Assembly: GCF_020880995.1 (NCBI RefSeq)
Contig: NZ_JAJISD010000007.1
Location: forward strand, 186,001 to 250,000
DNA from: Reyranella aquatilis
GTDB taxonomy: Bacteria; Pseudomonadota; Alphaproteobacteria; Reyranellales; Reyranellaceae
Length of the DNA stretch: 64,000 nucleotides
Reading direction: 5' to 3'
Shown: positions 44,473-53,000 of the stretch, one piece after another
Layout: each line of letters begins with the position of its first letter
Position numbering within the stretch: the stretch's first letter is position 1
Notes under the pieces: generated by a model
The model's input: only the letters and a program-made list of their open reading frames with translations
Database searches by the model: none
Told to the model about the DNA's origin: nothing
Made by a program: the position numbers and the translations under genes

Positions 44473-46062
44473 ATGCGTAAGAGGCTGCTGATCGGGTCTC
44501 TGGCCCTGCTGCTGGGCTGGTGCGACGTCGCGCTCGCCCAGCGGAGTGGCGGCGTGCTGCGCATCTTCCATCGAGACAACCCGACCAGCGCATCGATCCT
44601 CGAGGAGGCCAACGCTTCGACCGTCGTGGCCTTCATGCCGGTGTTCAACAACCTCGTGATGTTCGATCCGGCCGTCGCGAAGAACGCCGACGACACGATC
44701 GTTCCGGACCTCGCCGAATCCTGGACCTGGAACGACGACAGGACCGAACTATCGTTCAAGCTGCGCCGGGGCGCAAAGTGGCACGACGGGATGCCGTTCA
44801 CGTCGAGCGACGTCGAATGCACCTTCAATCTGCTGACCAACCGGGCGCGTAACCGGCTGCGCACCAATCCACGGGGCTCGTGGTTCGGCAACGTCAACTT
44901 CGTGCGCGCGCCGACCGACTTCGACGTCACGATCCATCTCAACCGGCCGCAGCCCTCTCTGCTCGCCATGCTGGCTTCGGGCTTCGTCCCGATCTATCCC
45001 TGTCACGTGCCATTGGCACAGATGCGGGTGAAGCCGGTCGGCACCGGGCCGTTCAAGCTGGAGTCGTTCAACCAGTTCGACCGCATTCGCCTCGTGCGCA
45101 ATCCGGACTACTGGAAGGCCGGCCGCCCCTATCTCGACGGCATCGAGTTCTCCGTGGTCGCCAGCCGTTCGACCGCCCTGCTCAGCTTCGTCGCCGGCCG
45201 CTACGACATGACCTTTCCGAGCGACGTGTCGATGTCGCAGCTGCGCGACGTCCGGCGTCAGTCTCCGCGTGTGATGTGCGAGGCGACAGCGATGAACAAC
45301 AACACGAACCTGATGCTGAATCGCGAGGCGCCGCCGTTCGACAACCCGGATGTCCGCCGGGCCCTGATGCTCACCCTGGACCGACGGGCCTTCATGGACT
45401 CCCTCTCGGACGGCAGCGGCGTCATCGGCGGGCATCTGCAGCCCGCCCCGGAAGGCCGCTGGGGTCTGCCGGCGGAGATGTTGGCCAAGCTGCCGGGCTA
45501 CGGCGCCGACCTCGAGAAGAACCGGACCGAGGCCCGCGAGCTGATGCGCAAGGCGGGGTACGGGCCGGACAAGCTTCTGCCGCTGAAGATCTTCACGCGC
45601 GCGGTCTCGCTCTATCGCAGCCCGGCGGCGGTGCTGGCCACGCAGCTTCAGGAAATCTACTTCGAGCCGACGCTCGACGTGGTCGAGACGGTGCACTGGT
45701 TCACGCGCCTGCAGCGCCGCGACTTCGCCCTGGCGATCGAGACGACCGGCAATGCCATCGACGACCCCGACCAGGTCTTCTACGAGACCTTCGCCTGCCG
45801 CTCGGAGCGCAACTACAATCGCTACTGCAATCCCGAGATCGAACGCCTGTTCGAGGCCCAGTCCTCGGAACTCGACGTCGAAAAGCGCCGCCAGCTCGTC
45901 TGGGACCTCGAAGCCCGCCTGCTGGCCGACAGCGCCCGCCCGCCGCTGATGTGGAACCGCGCGGCCACCTGCTGGCAGCCCTACGTGCAGGGCTTCGTGC
46001 CGCAGACCAACAGCTCCTACAACGGCTTCCGCTTCGAGGATGTGTGGATCGACCGCCGCTGA
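44473..46062 (+). CDS. ABC importer substrate-binding protein, family 5, orphan
   Basis: A 529-residue family 5 binding protein. The signal peptide MRKRLLIGSLALLLGWCDVA is cut near ALAQ. Core motifs are VPDLAESWTWNDDRTELSFK, KWHDGMPFTSSDVECTF, GTGPFKLESFNQFDRIRLVR and FDNPDVRRALMLTLDRRAF. No permease or ATPase genes are next to it. The ATG at 44473 is preferred over a GTG 15 bp upstream because it gives a standard signal peptide. Confidence 0.9.
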   Translation: MRKRLLIGSLALLLGWCDVALAQRSGGVLRIFHRDNPTSASILEEANASTVVAFMPVFNNLVMFDPAVAKNADDTIVPDLAESWTWNDDRTELSFKLRRGAKWHDGMPFTSSDVECTFNLLTNRARNRLRTNPRGSWFGNVNFVRAPTDFDVTIHLNRPQPSLLAMLASGFVPIYPCHVPLAQMRVKPVGTGPFKLESFNQFDRIRLVRNPDYWKAGRPYLDGIEFSVVASRSTALLSFVAGRYDMTFPSDVSMSQLRDVRRQSPRVMCEATAMNNNTNLMLNREAPPFDNPDVRRALMLTLDRRAFMDSLSDGSGVIGGHLQPAPEGRWGLPAEMLAKLPGYGADLEKNRTEARELMRKAGYGPDKLLPLKIFTRAVSLYRSPAAVLATQLQEIYFEPTLDVVETVHWFTRLQRRDFALAIETTGNAIDDPDQVFYETFACRSERNYNRYCNPEIERLFEAQSSELDVEKRRQLVWDLEARLLADSARPPLMWNRAATCWQPYVQGFVPQTNSSYNGFRFEDVWIDRR

Positions 46063-46100
46063 GGCGTTTCTGGGCGAGATTGGCTTGAGCCGCGCATGCC

Positions 46101-46370
46101 AACGCCCGCCTCATCCTGAGAGGCTGGCTCGAAATGAATTGAATCGCTTCAAGCACTTACCTCATCCTGAGGAGCGCCGCCCCTCGAGTGCATCGGGGTA
46201 AACTCCACGGCGCGGCTCGAAGGATGGGTAACAGGCAAGGTACGCGTTCCCACCCTTCGAGACGCATCGCTGCGCGATGCTCCTCAGGGTGAGGTCATAG
46301 GGGCTTTTCATAGCCTGTTGTTTTCGCTGCATTCATTTCCGGCCCGGCTCTCAGAATGAGGCGGGTGTTT
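46101..46370. repeat. Nested palindromic intergenic repeat
   Basis: The 331-bp gap between the binding protein and YaiI holds no gene. Outer imperfect arms are 46101-46139 and 46331-46370 (CGCCCGCCTCATCCTGAGAG against its near-complement). Inner arms are 46160-46175 and 46279-46294 (CCTCATCCTGAGGAGC, one mismatch). A GCATCGC/GCGATGC hairpin lies at 46264-46280. The CCTTCGAGACGC...CTCATCCTGAGG type is related to the palindrome at 23294-23392. Confidence 0.8.
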
Positions 46371-46393
46371 GACCTGTCTGCATCGGAAAGCCC

Positions 46394-46855
46394 CTAGGAC
46401 GGGTGGCGCCGGATCTTCTGCACGGCCTCGTCGAGCGCAGACAGAAAGCGCGATCGGTCGCGTGCCGCCATCGGCTTCGGCCCGCCGGTCATCTCGCCCA
46501 TGGCGCGGAGGTTCGACATGAGTTCGCGGCTGGCAAGCGCCATGCCGATCGAGGACGTGGTGAACGGCACCCCGTTCGAGCCGATGACTGCTGCGCCGTT
46601 CTTCAGGCTGCGATCGGCCAGGGGGATGTCCGAGGTGATGACGATGTCGTCGGGCCCGGCCCGCTCGGCGATCCAGTCGTCGGCCGCGTCGAAGCCGTCG
46701 CTCACCACGACACGCTCGACGCGCGGATCGCGCGGCACGTTGATGTAGGAGTTTGCCACGACGAACACCTTGAGGCCGTAGCGTTCGGCCACGCGGTAGA
46801 CCTCGGCCTTCACCGGACAGGCATCGGCATCGATGTAGATCTGGACCGTCCTCAC
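46394..46855 (-). CDS. YaiI/YqxD (DUF188) family protein
   Basis: A 153-residue cytoplasmic protein. The start region [20 protein letters not shown] carries the family's acidic motif [26 protein letters not shown] and [20 protein letters not shown] follow, as in PIN-like nucleases of this family. The role is not established. The GTG start at 46855 overlaps the stop of the upstream enolase-family gene (GTGA), so the pair is translationally coupled. Confidence 0.88.
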   Translation of the reverse strand: MRTVQIYIDADACPVKAEVYRVAERYGLKVFVVANSYINVPRDPRVERVVVSDGFDAADDWIAERAGPDDIVITSDIPLADRSLKNGAAVIGSNGVPFTTSSIGMALASRELMSNLRAMGEMTGGPKPMAARDRSRFLSALDEAVQKIRRHPS

Positions 46856-47958
46856 GTCAGGACGGCTACTTTCTTGCGCTCGATCAGGGCAAAGTCGATG
46901 GCGGCCCCGAGACCCGGTTCGTTCGGCACGTGCACCATGCCGTCGCGCCCGACGACGATGTCGCGCTCCAGCCCGTATTTCTGCGCGCCGTCGGGCAACA
47001 GGACCTCGAAGAACTCGGTGTTGCGGATCGCGGCGATCACATGGAGGTTGGCCACGTTGTTCAGCGAATTGCCGCCGTGATGGACCTCGTAGTTCATGCG
47101 GAAGGCCTCGGCCAGATGCGCCGTCTTCACCAGCGTGGTAATGCCGCCCTTCACCGCCACGTCGCCGCGCAGATAGTCGGTCGCCTTCGCCATGATCCAT
47201 TGCTGATAGGAATCGAGGCCGGTGACTGGATACTCCGTCGCCATGATCGGAATGGAGAGCTGCTGCTTCAGTTTGGTATAGTTGTAGATGTCCTGGTCGG
47301 CGAGCGGGTCCTCGTACCAGTAGAATCCCATCTCCTGGACGGCGCGTCCCACGCGTACGGCCGCCGGATAGTCGTAGCTCCAGGTCGAATCGAGCATGAT
47401 CGTGTAGTCGCCCACGGCGCGACGCACCGCCTCGCAGACCTTGATGTCCTCCTTCCAGCGCGTCGGGGGATGGATCTTGTAGGCGGCCCATCCCTCTTCC
47501 TTGAAGCGCATCGCCTCCTCGGCGTAGGCGGCCGGCGAAGCCAGCACGGCGGAGCTGGCGTAGGCCGGCACGGCTTCGCGATAGGTGCCGAGCAGGCGAT
47601 GAATCGGCTGGCCCATCGCCTTGCCGACCAGGTCCCACAGCGCGACGTCGACCGCGCCGATGGCGCGCACGCCGGCCGAGCGCTGGCGCTTCCAGATCTC
47701 CTGGTTGATGTGCTCGCGCTGGAACGGGTCCTTGCCGATGAGCCCCGGCTTGAGGTGGGTGATCAGCCCCTGCCCGTCGGTGGTCGCGGGATTCATGGCC
47801 GAGCCGAGGAAGGCGTGACCTTCGAGGCCCTGGTCGGTGACGATGCGCAGCAGGCCCAGCGCGCTCTTGCCCGAGAAGCGGCCGGTATGCGCCCCGTAGG
47901 TCGTCGGCGGGATATCGTCCCAGGCGAACAGCGTCAGCGTGACGTCGGTGATCTTCAT
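46852..47958 (-). CDS. Mandelate racemase/enolase-superfamily enzyme
   Basis: A 368-residue enolase-superfamily enzyme. In AAYKIHPP the second base of the usual K-x-K is His (K161, H163). Metal ligands are D190 ([10 protein letters not shown]), E216 (WYEDPL) and E242 (ATEYPV), with H293/H294 in EVHHGGNS. The chemistry is proton abstraction from a carboxylate substrate of unknown identity. It overlaps the carboxylesterase gene upstream (ATGA) and YaiI downstream (GTGA), forming a tight three-gene operon. Confidence 0.9.
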   Translation of the reverse strand: MKITDVTLTLFAWDDIPPTTYGAHTGRFSGKSALGLLRIVTDQGLEGHAFLGSAMNPATTDGQGLITHLKPGLIGKDPFQREHINQEIWKRQRSAGVRAIGAVDVALWDLVGKAMGQPIHRLLGTYREAVPAYASSAVLASPAAYAEEAMRFKEEGWAAYKIHPPTRWKEDIKVCEAVRRAVGDYTIMLDSTWSYDYPAAVRVGRAVQEMGFYWYEDPLADQDIYNYTKLKQQLSIPIMATEYPVTGLDSYQQWIMAKATDYLRGDVAVKGGITTLVKTAHLAEAFRMNYEVHHGGNSLNNVANLHVIAAIRNTEFFEVLLPDGAQKYGLERDIVVGRDGMVHVPNEPGLGAAIDFALIERKKVAVLT

Positions 47959-49490
47959 TCCCTGGTCTCCCAGACCCGCCGCTCCACGCCGTACGGGTCG
48001 ATATCGAGGTGGCAAACGGTGTCGAACATCATCGTGGCGCGCATCCCCGTCGTATAGGCGGGCCAGACCGGCAGGCCGGGATGGCCAGGATTGCCGCTCT
48101 TGGCAAAGGCGATCCAGGCCCGGCTCATCGCGTCGCCGAGCGGCAGCCGCGCCGCGTCGTCGCCAGTCAGTTCCGCCGATTCGAGATTGGAGAAGACGAA
48201 GGGGATCTCCAGTGTATGGCAGGAACGCAGCCTGCCACCCAGCACCGGGGTCTCCCAGGCGAAGAGATAGACGAACACCGGCGCGGTCCCCTGCGCCAGC
48301 TTGCGTTCCGCGATCAGCAGCGACGGCGCACGGATGCCCTGGTCGGAAACGATGGCGATCGCGACCTCGTCCGGCCGCAGGCGCGGCTGGGCCTTGCGAT
48401 AGGTGGCGACGATTTCGGCCGCCTTCGCGCCGAGATAGGGCGCGAGCGATTCCGGCAGGCTCTCGAACGTGGCATCGGCAACCCAGGGCATGTGCCCCAG
48501 GAACAGCGTCATCTCGTCCTTGTTGCTGCCGATCATCAGCGGCACCTCGAGCGATGCCAGCGGCGCCTTCGGGGCAAACGGACCGCCCGGGAACATCGTG
48601 CCGTCGATCACCGGATTGAAGCCCAGCCGCCGACGGTCGGCGAAGGCGGCGCGGCTGACGCCGGCCAGCACCTTGACCTGCGCTTCCAGGATCTTCGCCG
48701 GCGGCATCGCGCGCAGCTTGCCGGCATCGGACGCATCGAGGCCGAGATGCTCCAGCATCTGGCGCGCCGTCTTGGTGCCGTCCTCGCGGTTGGCCATCTG
48801 CACGGCCGGGCCGCTCTGGATGATAGCCTTGTGGAACAGACCTTTCGCCGGCGGCATCGCCATCAGCACGCTCACCTTCGCACCGCCGCCCGATTCGCCG
48901 AAAATCGTGACGTTCCTCGGATCGCCGCCGAAGCGGGCGATATTGTCGCGCACCCATTCGAGCGCCGCGATGATGTCGAGCACGCCGGCAAGGCCCGCCT
49001 GCTCGAAATCGTCGGCTATATCCTCGAGGTGCAGATAGCCCAGCGCACCGAGGCGATGATTGAACGAGACGACCACGACATCGTCGAGCCGGCAGAGATT
49101 GGCGCCGTCGGACCAGGGCGAAGAGCCCGAGCCTGTGATGAAGGCGCCGCCATGACACCAGAACAGGACGGGGCGCTCCGTACCGTCGCGCCCCGGTGTC
49201 CAGACGTTGAGATAAAGACAGTCCTCGTCGAGCTTCTGCTTGCCCGCCAGGGTGAAGAGGCGCAGCAGGTCGTCGGGGAGTGCGAAGACGTTCTGGCTCT
49301 GCACGGCCATGTTGCCGTACCCGGTCGCATCGCGGATTCCGGTCCAGGGGCTGGGCTTGCGCGGCGGCCGGAAGCGCAGCTCGCCCAGCGGCGGCTCGGC
49401 ATACGGAATGCCCTTGAACGTTTCCACACCGCGCTCGCGGGTGCCGCGGATCCGCCCGGCGCTGGTCTCGACGACGACGTCTGTGCTCAT
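47955..49490 (-). CDS. Type B carboxylesterase/lipase
   Basis: A 511-residue alpha/beta-hydrolase. The oxyanion-hole region is [11 protein letters not shown], and the nucleophile S200 is in [12 protein letters not shown]. The acidic residue is probably in the SNKDEMTLF region, and the catalytic His is in [20 protein letters not shown] is the type B signature. There is no signal peptide, so it is cytoplasmic. It is first in the operon with the enolase-family enzyme, so it may release that enzyme's acid substrate from an ester (inference). Confidence 0.92.
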   Translation of the reverse strand: MSTDVVVETSAGRIRGTRERGVETFKGIPYAEPPLGELRFRPPRKPSPWTGIRDATGYGNMAVQSQNVFALPDDLLRLFTLAGKQKLDEDCLYLNVWTPGRDGTERPVLFWCHGGAFITGSGSSPWSDGANLCRLDDVVVVSFNHRLGALGYLHLEDIADDFEQAGLAGVLDIIAALEWVRDNIARFGGDPRNVTIFGESGGGAKVSVLMAMPPAKGLFHKAIIQSGPAVQMANREDGTKTARQMLEHLGLDASDAGKLRAMPPAKILEAQVKVLAGVSRAAFADRRRLGFNPVIDGTMFPGGPFAPKAPLASLEVPLMIGSNKDEMTLFLGHMPWVADATFESLPESLAPYLGAKAAEIVATYRKAQPRLRPDEVAIAIVSDQGIRAPSLLIAERKLAQGTAPVFVYLFAWETPVLGGRLRSCHTLEIPFVFSNLESAELTGDDAARLPLGDAMSRAWIAFAKSGNPGHPGLPVWPAYTTGMRATMMFDTVCHLDIDPYGVERRVWETRE

Positions 49491-49613
49491 GCCCCCAGTC
49501 TAGCGCGAACCGCCCGCCCGGCGCTGCCGTGCGATCGCATCTATTTCGCTGCCGGCACGCAGCGCGCGCTCTGGCGTCTACCATCCGGTCGCGGTTGCCC
49601 ATAGACTGCCCTC

Positions 49614-50339
49614 ATGACCGACAAAGCCCGAGCCCAACTTGCCCCCACCGGCGTCCTGCGCGCCGGCATCAACCTTTCCAACTTCCTGCTGGTCACCGGC
49701 CGCAGCGAGACCAACGACCCGGTCGGCGTGGCACCGGACATGGCGGGAGCGATCGCGCAAGCGCTGGGCGTGCCGGTGAAGTACGTCCCCTTCAAGACAC
49801 CGGGCGAGCTCGGCGACCAGGTCGGCAAGGATATCTGGGACATCGGCCTGATCGGCGCGGAGCCGCAGCGTGCCGAGAAGATCCAGTTCACCGCCGCCTA
49901 TGTCGAGATCGAGGCCACCTACATGGTGCCCGAGGGTTCACCGATCAAATCGATCGCCGACGTGGACAGGAAAGGCGTGCGCATCGCCGTGTCCGCGCGC
50001 TCGGCCTACGACCTCTGGCTGGTCAACAACATCAAGAACGCCACGCTGGTGCAGGTGAACGGCCTCGATGCCGCCTACCAGAAATTCATGTCGGACAAGC
50101 TCGAGGTTCTGGCGGGCCTTCGCCCGGGCCTGCTGAAAGATGTCGAGAAGGCCCCGGGCCTCAAGATCCTCGACGGCAAGTTCACCGCCGTGCAGCAGGC
50201 CGTCGGCACCGCCAAGGCCAACGTCGAAGGCGCGGCCTTCCTTGCCGACTTCGTCGAAAAGGCCAAGAAGTCGGGTCTCGTCCAGGGCTTCATCGACCGC
50301 CACAAGGTCAAGGGCCTGACGGTCGCGCCCCCCGCCTGA
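49614..50339 (+). CDS. Amino-acid-type (family 3) substrate-binding-domain protein without signal peptide
   Basis: A 241-residue family 3 solute-binding fold: GVLRAGINLSNFLLVTGRSE, PVGVAPDMAGAIAQALGVPV, DIWDIGLIGAEPQRAEKIQF, and FTAAYVEIEATYMVPEGSPI. The N-terminus MTDKARAQLAPTG is hydrophilic and no upstream in-frame signal peptide was found, so as read it is cytoplasmic. It may be a genuine intracellular binder; a missed start is the alternative. It lies 24 bp upstream of a seven-helix membrane protein. Confidence 0.8.
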   Translation: MTDKARAQLAPTGVLRAGINLSNFLLVTGRSETNDPVGVAPDMAGAIAQALGVPVKYVPFKTPGELGDQVGKDIWDIGLIGAEPQRAEKIQFTAAYVEIEATYMVPEGSPIKSIADVDRKGVRIAVSARSAYDLWLVNNIKNATLVQVNGLDAAYQKFMSDKLEVLAGLRPGLLKDVEKAPGLKILDGKFTAVQQAVGTAKANVEGAAFLADFVEKAKKSGLVQGFIDRHKVKGLTVAPPA

Positions 50340-50363
50340 CGTTCCTGGAGCTGCCGCGCCCTC

Positions 50364-51056
50364 ATGGAACTCAACATCAAGACGCTCTACCTGATCGGCG
50401 CCATCGTCACGGTGTGCGGCGCGGGCGCCGCGCTGCTCACCTGGTACCATCATCGCGATGCGCCGGGCCTGCGGGCCTGGACCGCGGCCTTGCTGCTCAC
50501 CAGCCTCGGCGCGCTGATCCTGCGGCTGCAGACGTCGCAGGCCGACCTCACCCTGGCGCTTGTCGCCGACATGGTGATCGTCTCGGGCTTCGCCTGCATG
50601 TGGCTCAGCCTCAGGTTCGACAATCATGGCCGCGTCGACCTGCTGCGGCTGATCCTGCTCTCGATCACGGTCAGCCTGGCGTTTCTCGCCCTCTTCGTCG
50701 TGCTGCGCGCGATCGGCGCGGGGCGTCAGGCGGCCGCCATCCCCTTCTCGCTGTTCCTCGGCCTGCTGGGGCTCGCCTGCGCCTGGGAGATCTGGCAGGG
50801 TCGCCACAAGGACCAGCTCAGCAGCCGCCTGCCGGCCGCCCTGGCGTTCGTCGGGCTCGGCATCGCGCGCGTGATCCGCGCGGGCGTCCTGGGCTTCGAA
50901 GTCCTCCATCTGCTGCCGCGGGGCGCCGCCGCCGCCACTCACCCCTATACGCTCTACGCCACGATCGTCTTCACGTTGGTCGTGACCTACGGGTTGGTGA
51001 TGATGGCCAGCGAACAGGCCGGTCGGCGGGAAGCCGCGCAGTTCACCAAGGCATGA
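50364..51056 (+). CDS. Seven-helix membrane protein, unknown function
   Basis: A 230-residue integral membrane protein with about seven helices (near 9-26, 38-55, 62-83, 94-115, 123-143, 156-175 and 194-215) and a short polar tail (EQAGRREAAQFTKA). Its layout resembles the membrane sensor half of some diguanylate cyclases, but no GGDEF domain follows. It is probably co-transcribed with the binding-domain gene. Confidence 0.7.
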   Translation: MELNIKTLYLIGAIVTVCGAGAALLTWYHHRDAPGLRAWTAALLLTSLGALILRLQTSQADLTLALVADMVIVSGFACMWLSLRFDNHGRVDLLRLILLSITVSLAFLALFVVLRAIGAGRQAAAIPFSLFLGLLGLACAWEIWQGRHKDQLSSRLPAALAFVGLGIARVIRAGVLGFEVLHLLPRGAAAATHPYTLYATIVFTLVVTYGLVMMASEQAGRREAAQFTKA

Positions 51057-51069
51057 ATCCCGGTGTCCT

Positions 51070-51090
51070 CGGACCGGCTTGACTGGTCCG
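51070..51090 (+). terminator. Possible terminator hairpin
   Basis: CGGACC (51070-51075) and GGTCCG (51085-51090) pair around a 9-nt loop, 13 nt after the membrane-protein stop. The stem is short and no T-tract follows, so this is a weak call. Confidence 0.35.
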
Positions 51091-51235
51091 CGGCGCGGTA
51101 GCGGAAATCCGCCGCAGGAGTTCTCGCGAAACTGGGCGAAGTCGCGGCGGTTCCCGGCGCGATCGACCTATGCGCGTTCAACTTTCGCATTTCCCTCGCG
51201 TTGTCCGGCGGAGAAACGGAGGTTCATTTCAAACA

Positions 51236-51448
51236 ATGCCGAGAGACATTCGAACGATGCCGAAGGGGCTGATCGCGCCGCTGACGCAGGCGGCGCTCGC
51301 CTCTCTGCGGGGGCTCGCCGACGGGAGCGAATCCTCCATGCCGGAGGGGCATCGCGCCCGCTTGCTTCACCTCGCGCTGATCGAATCGGGTCCCGAGGGA
51401 GATGCCATCACGGCGCTTGGCCGCGAACGGCTGGTCTCCGATCGCTAA
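51236..51448 (+). CDS. Small hypothetical protein
   Basis: A 70-residue protein starting MPRDIRTMPKGLIAPLTQAA, with predicted helix in the middle (LAALASLRGL-like) and no membrane segment or Cys. The ATG at 51236 has GGAGG-like purines (GGAGGTT) 10-12 nt upstream. It overlaps the convergent phosphatase by 4 bp. Family not recognised. Codon use matches its neighbours, so it is probably real, but this is the weakest of the plus-strand genes here. Confidence 0.45.
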   Translation: MPRDIRTMPKGLIAPLTQAALASLRGLADGSESSMPEGHRARLLHLALIESGPEGDAITALGRERLVSDR

Positions 51449-52782
51449 TAGTCGGTGGTGGACGAGACGCACCCCGGCTCGACCGCCGCCCTCACGATCT
51501 TCAGGAAGCTGTCGAGGGGACAGGCATTGTTGACCTGGTCCGCGGCACAGGCCGGCAGGGCAACCTGCGTCATGCCGGGCGGATCCCGGTAGCTGAGCGC
51601 CGCGCGGCGGCGCATCTCGTCGAGCGTCTGCGCATAGTAGGCGAGCCGCACGTAGCGCTTGCCGGTCGCGACATCGAGGAACTGCTCGAAGGCCAAGGCT
51701 CCGCCGGGCGATGCTTCGGCCGGCAGGAAGCCGGGGATCTGCCAGGTCAGACCGAGCAGGGCGGCGACGTTGTGGATGTTGCTCTGGTGTCCGACGAGGA
51801 GACCGAGGCGCACGGGCTGCCCGGTAGCGGCATGGCCGGGGAACCTGTGCCCGTTCACCAGGATCGCACCGACCAGCGAGAGGAGGTTCGAGCCGCGCTG
51901 ACGGGCGATCGGGACGGTCTTCTGCGTGAGATCCTGGACGAACTGGTGGATCGACAGCAGCTCGTTCAGCGTCGCGTCGTGCGCGAGGCGGCCCCACGCC
52001 ACCTGATCCTTCGGCATGCCATCGGCCGACTGCATCAGAAAGTTCTCGGCGGCGGTGGCCGCGTAGCCCAGCGGGCCACGTATCCTGACCCAGCCATCGG
52101 CATCGGCAACCACGCTCGACGCCATGGCGGCCTGCGCGCAACTGCCGCCGCCCACACCCTTGGTCGCACCGGCCGGGCAGAGGATCGATTGCATCATGGT
52201 GAGCTGCGAAGCGTAGTTCTGCAGCGCCGAGGCAAAGCTGCCGCCCAGCCGCGCCATGACGGCGGCCTGGTTGGCCGCTCCGTTCATCGGGCAGGAAGCG
52301 GTCGGCTGGGGGTGGAAGATGGGATCCGGCACGGTGAAGTTGGCCTGGTTGCGCAACGGCAGGTTCGCGCAGCGCGGATACATGCCGGCGAGGATCGCCG
52401 CGCCGGTGGCGCGGGTGCGCTGGTCGAGATCGGTCCAGGCCGCGACCGTTCCAGCGGTGGGACAATCGTCCGCCTGGATCAGCCCGCGCCCTCCGTACAG
52501 CACGCGATAGTAGGTGCCCATCAGGCGCATGAGTTCCTCGCCGCGCGGCGACAGGAAGCCCGGCGCCACGGGCCAGGTCGGCCAGGCCGTCGCACTGTAT
52601 CGATCGAGCTCTTCATTGGTCGCGATGGGGGCGCGCACACCATGCCGGTTGATCACGACGGCCCGCTCGATCTGCCAGCCCGGCGGGGTCGGCAGGATCT
52701 GGGCATGGACGGACGCGATCATCGCCACCACCGACGTGACGAGCGAGGCGGCGAAAATGGCGGTACGGACGCGTAGACTCAT
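51445..52782 (-). CDS. Histidine acid phosphatase (phytase/glucose-1-phosphatase-like), secreted
   Basis: A 445-residue protein with a signal peptide (VRTAIFAASLVTSVVAMIAS, cleavage near VHAQ). The nucleophile motif is INRHGVRAP with H46. The second motif, normally HD, reads H332-Q333 in LLVGHQSNIHN. Eight Cys in the mature part allow four disulfides, as in periplasmic AppA. It should remove phosphate from small esters or phytate outside the cytoplasm, but the HQ change may alter the proton donor. Confidence 0.88.
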   Translation of the reverse strand: MSLRVRTAIFAASLVTSVVAMIASVHAQILPTPPGWQIERAVVINRHGVRAPIATNEELDRYSATAWPTWPVAPGFLSPRGEELMRLMGTYYRVLYGGRGLIQADDCPTAGTVAAWTDLDQRTRATGAAILAGMYPRCANLPLRNQANFTVPDPIFHPQPTASCPMNGAANQAAVMARLGGSFASALQNYASQLTMMQSILCPAGATKGVGGGSCAQAAMASSVVADADGWVRIRGPLGYAATAAENFLMQSADGMPKDQVAWGRLAHDATLNELLSIHQFVQDLTQKTVPIARQRGSNLLSLVGAILVNGHRFPGHAATGQPVRLGLLVGHQSNIHNVAALLGLTWQIPGFLPAEASPGGALAFEQFLDVATGKRYVRLAYYAQTLDEMRRRAALSYRDPPGMTQVALPACAADQVNNACPLDSFLKIVRAAVEPGCVSSTTDY

Positions 52783-53000
52783 GGCAGTGACTCCCCGAAG
52801 GCCGCACTATGCCGCCTCAGGGTCCCGCCCGTCATCCGTCCCGTGCTAGAATTTCCGATGTCCGTTCGATGGAGGATTCAGCGCGGCGGCCCACCGTCGG
52901 CCAACGCCCCCAGAGGGTCGTTCGAGATCATGTCTTCGTGCGGAAGCGCCCGGTAATGACGGAGCCGGAACCCCCACCCTGCGGTCGCGGTTAGATCGGG

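Noticed and set aside
46063..46393. CRISPR array in the longest intergenic gap
   Set aside because: The repeats are inverted and nested, not direct repeats with regular spacers, and no cas genes are present.
46852..49602. A 916-residue fusion of a shadow frame and the enolase-family enzyme
   Set aside because: The N-terminal part is an alternate frame of the carboxylesterase gene. The real start is ATG 47958.
52809..52994. A 61-codon ORF before the ABC exporter
   Set aside because: It has no ribosome-binding site or recognisable sequence, and it lies in a divergent promoter region.
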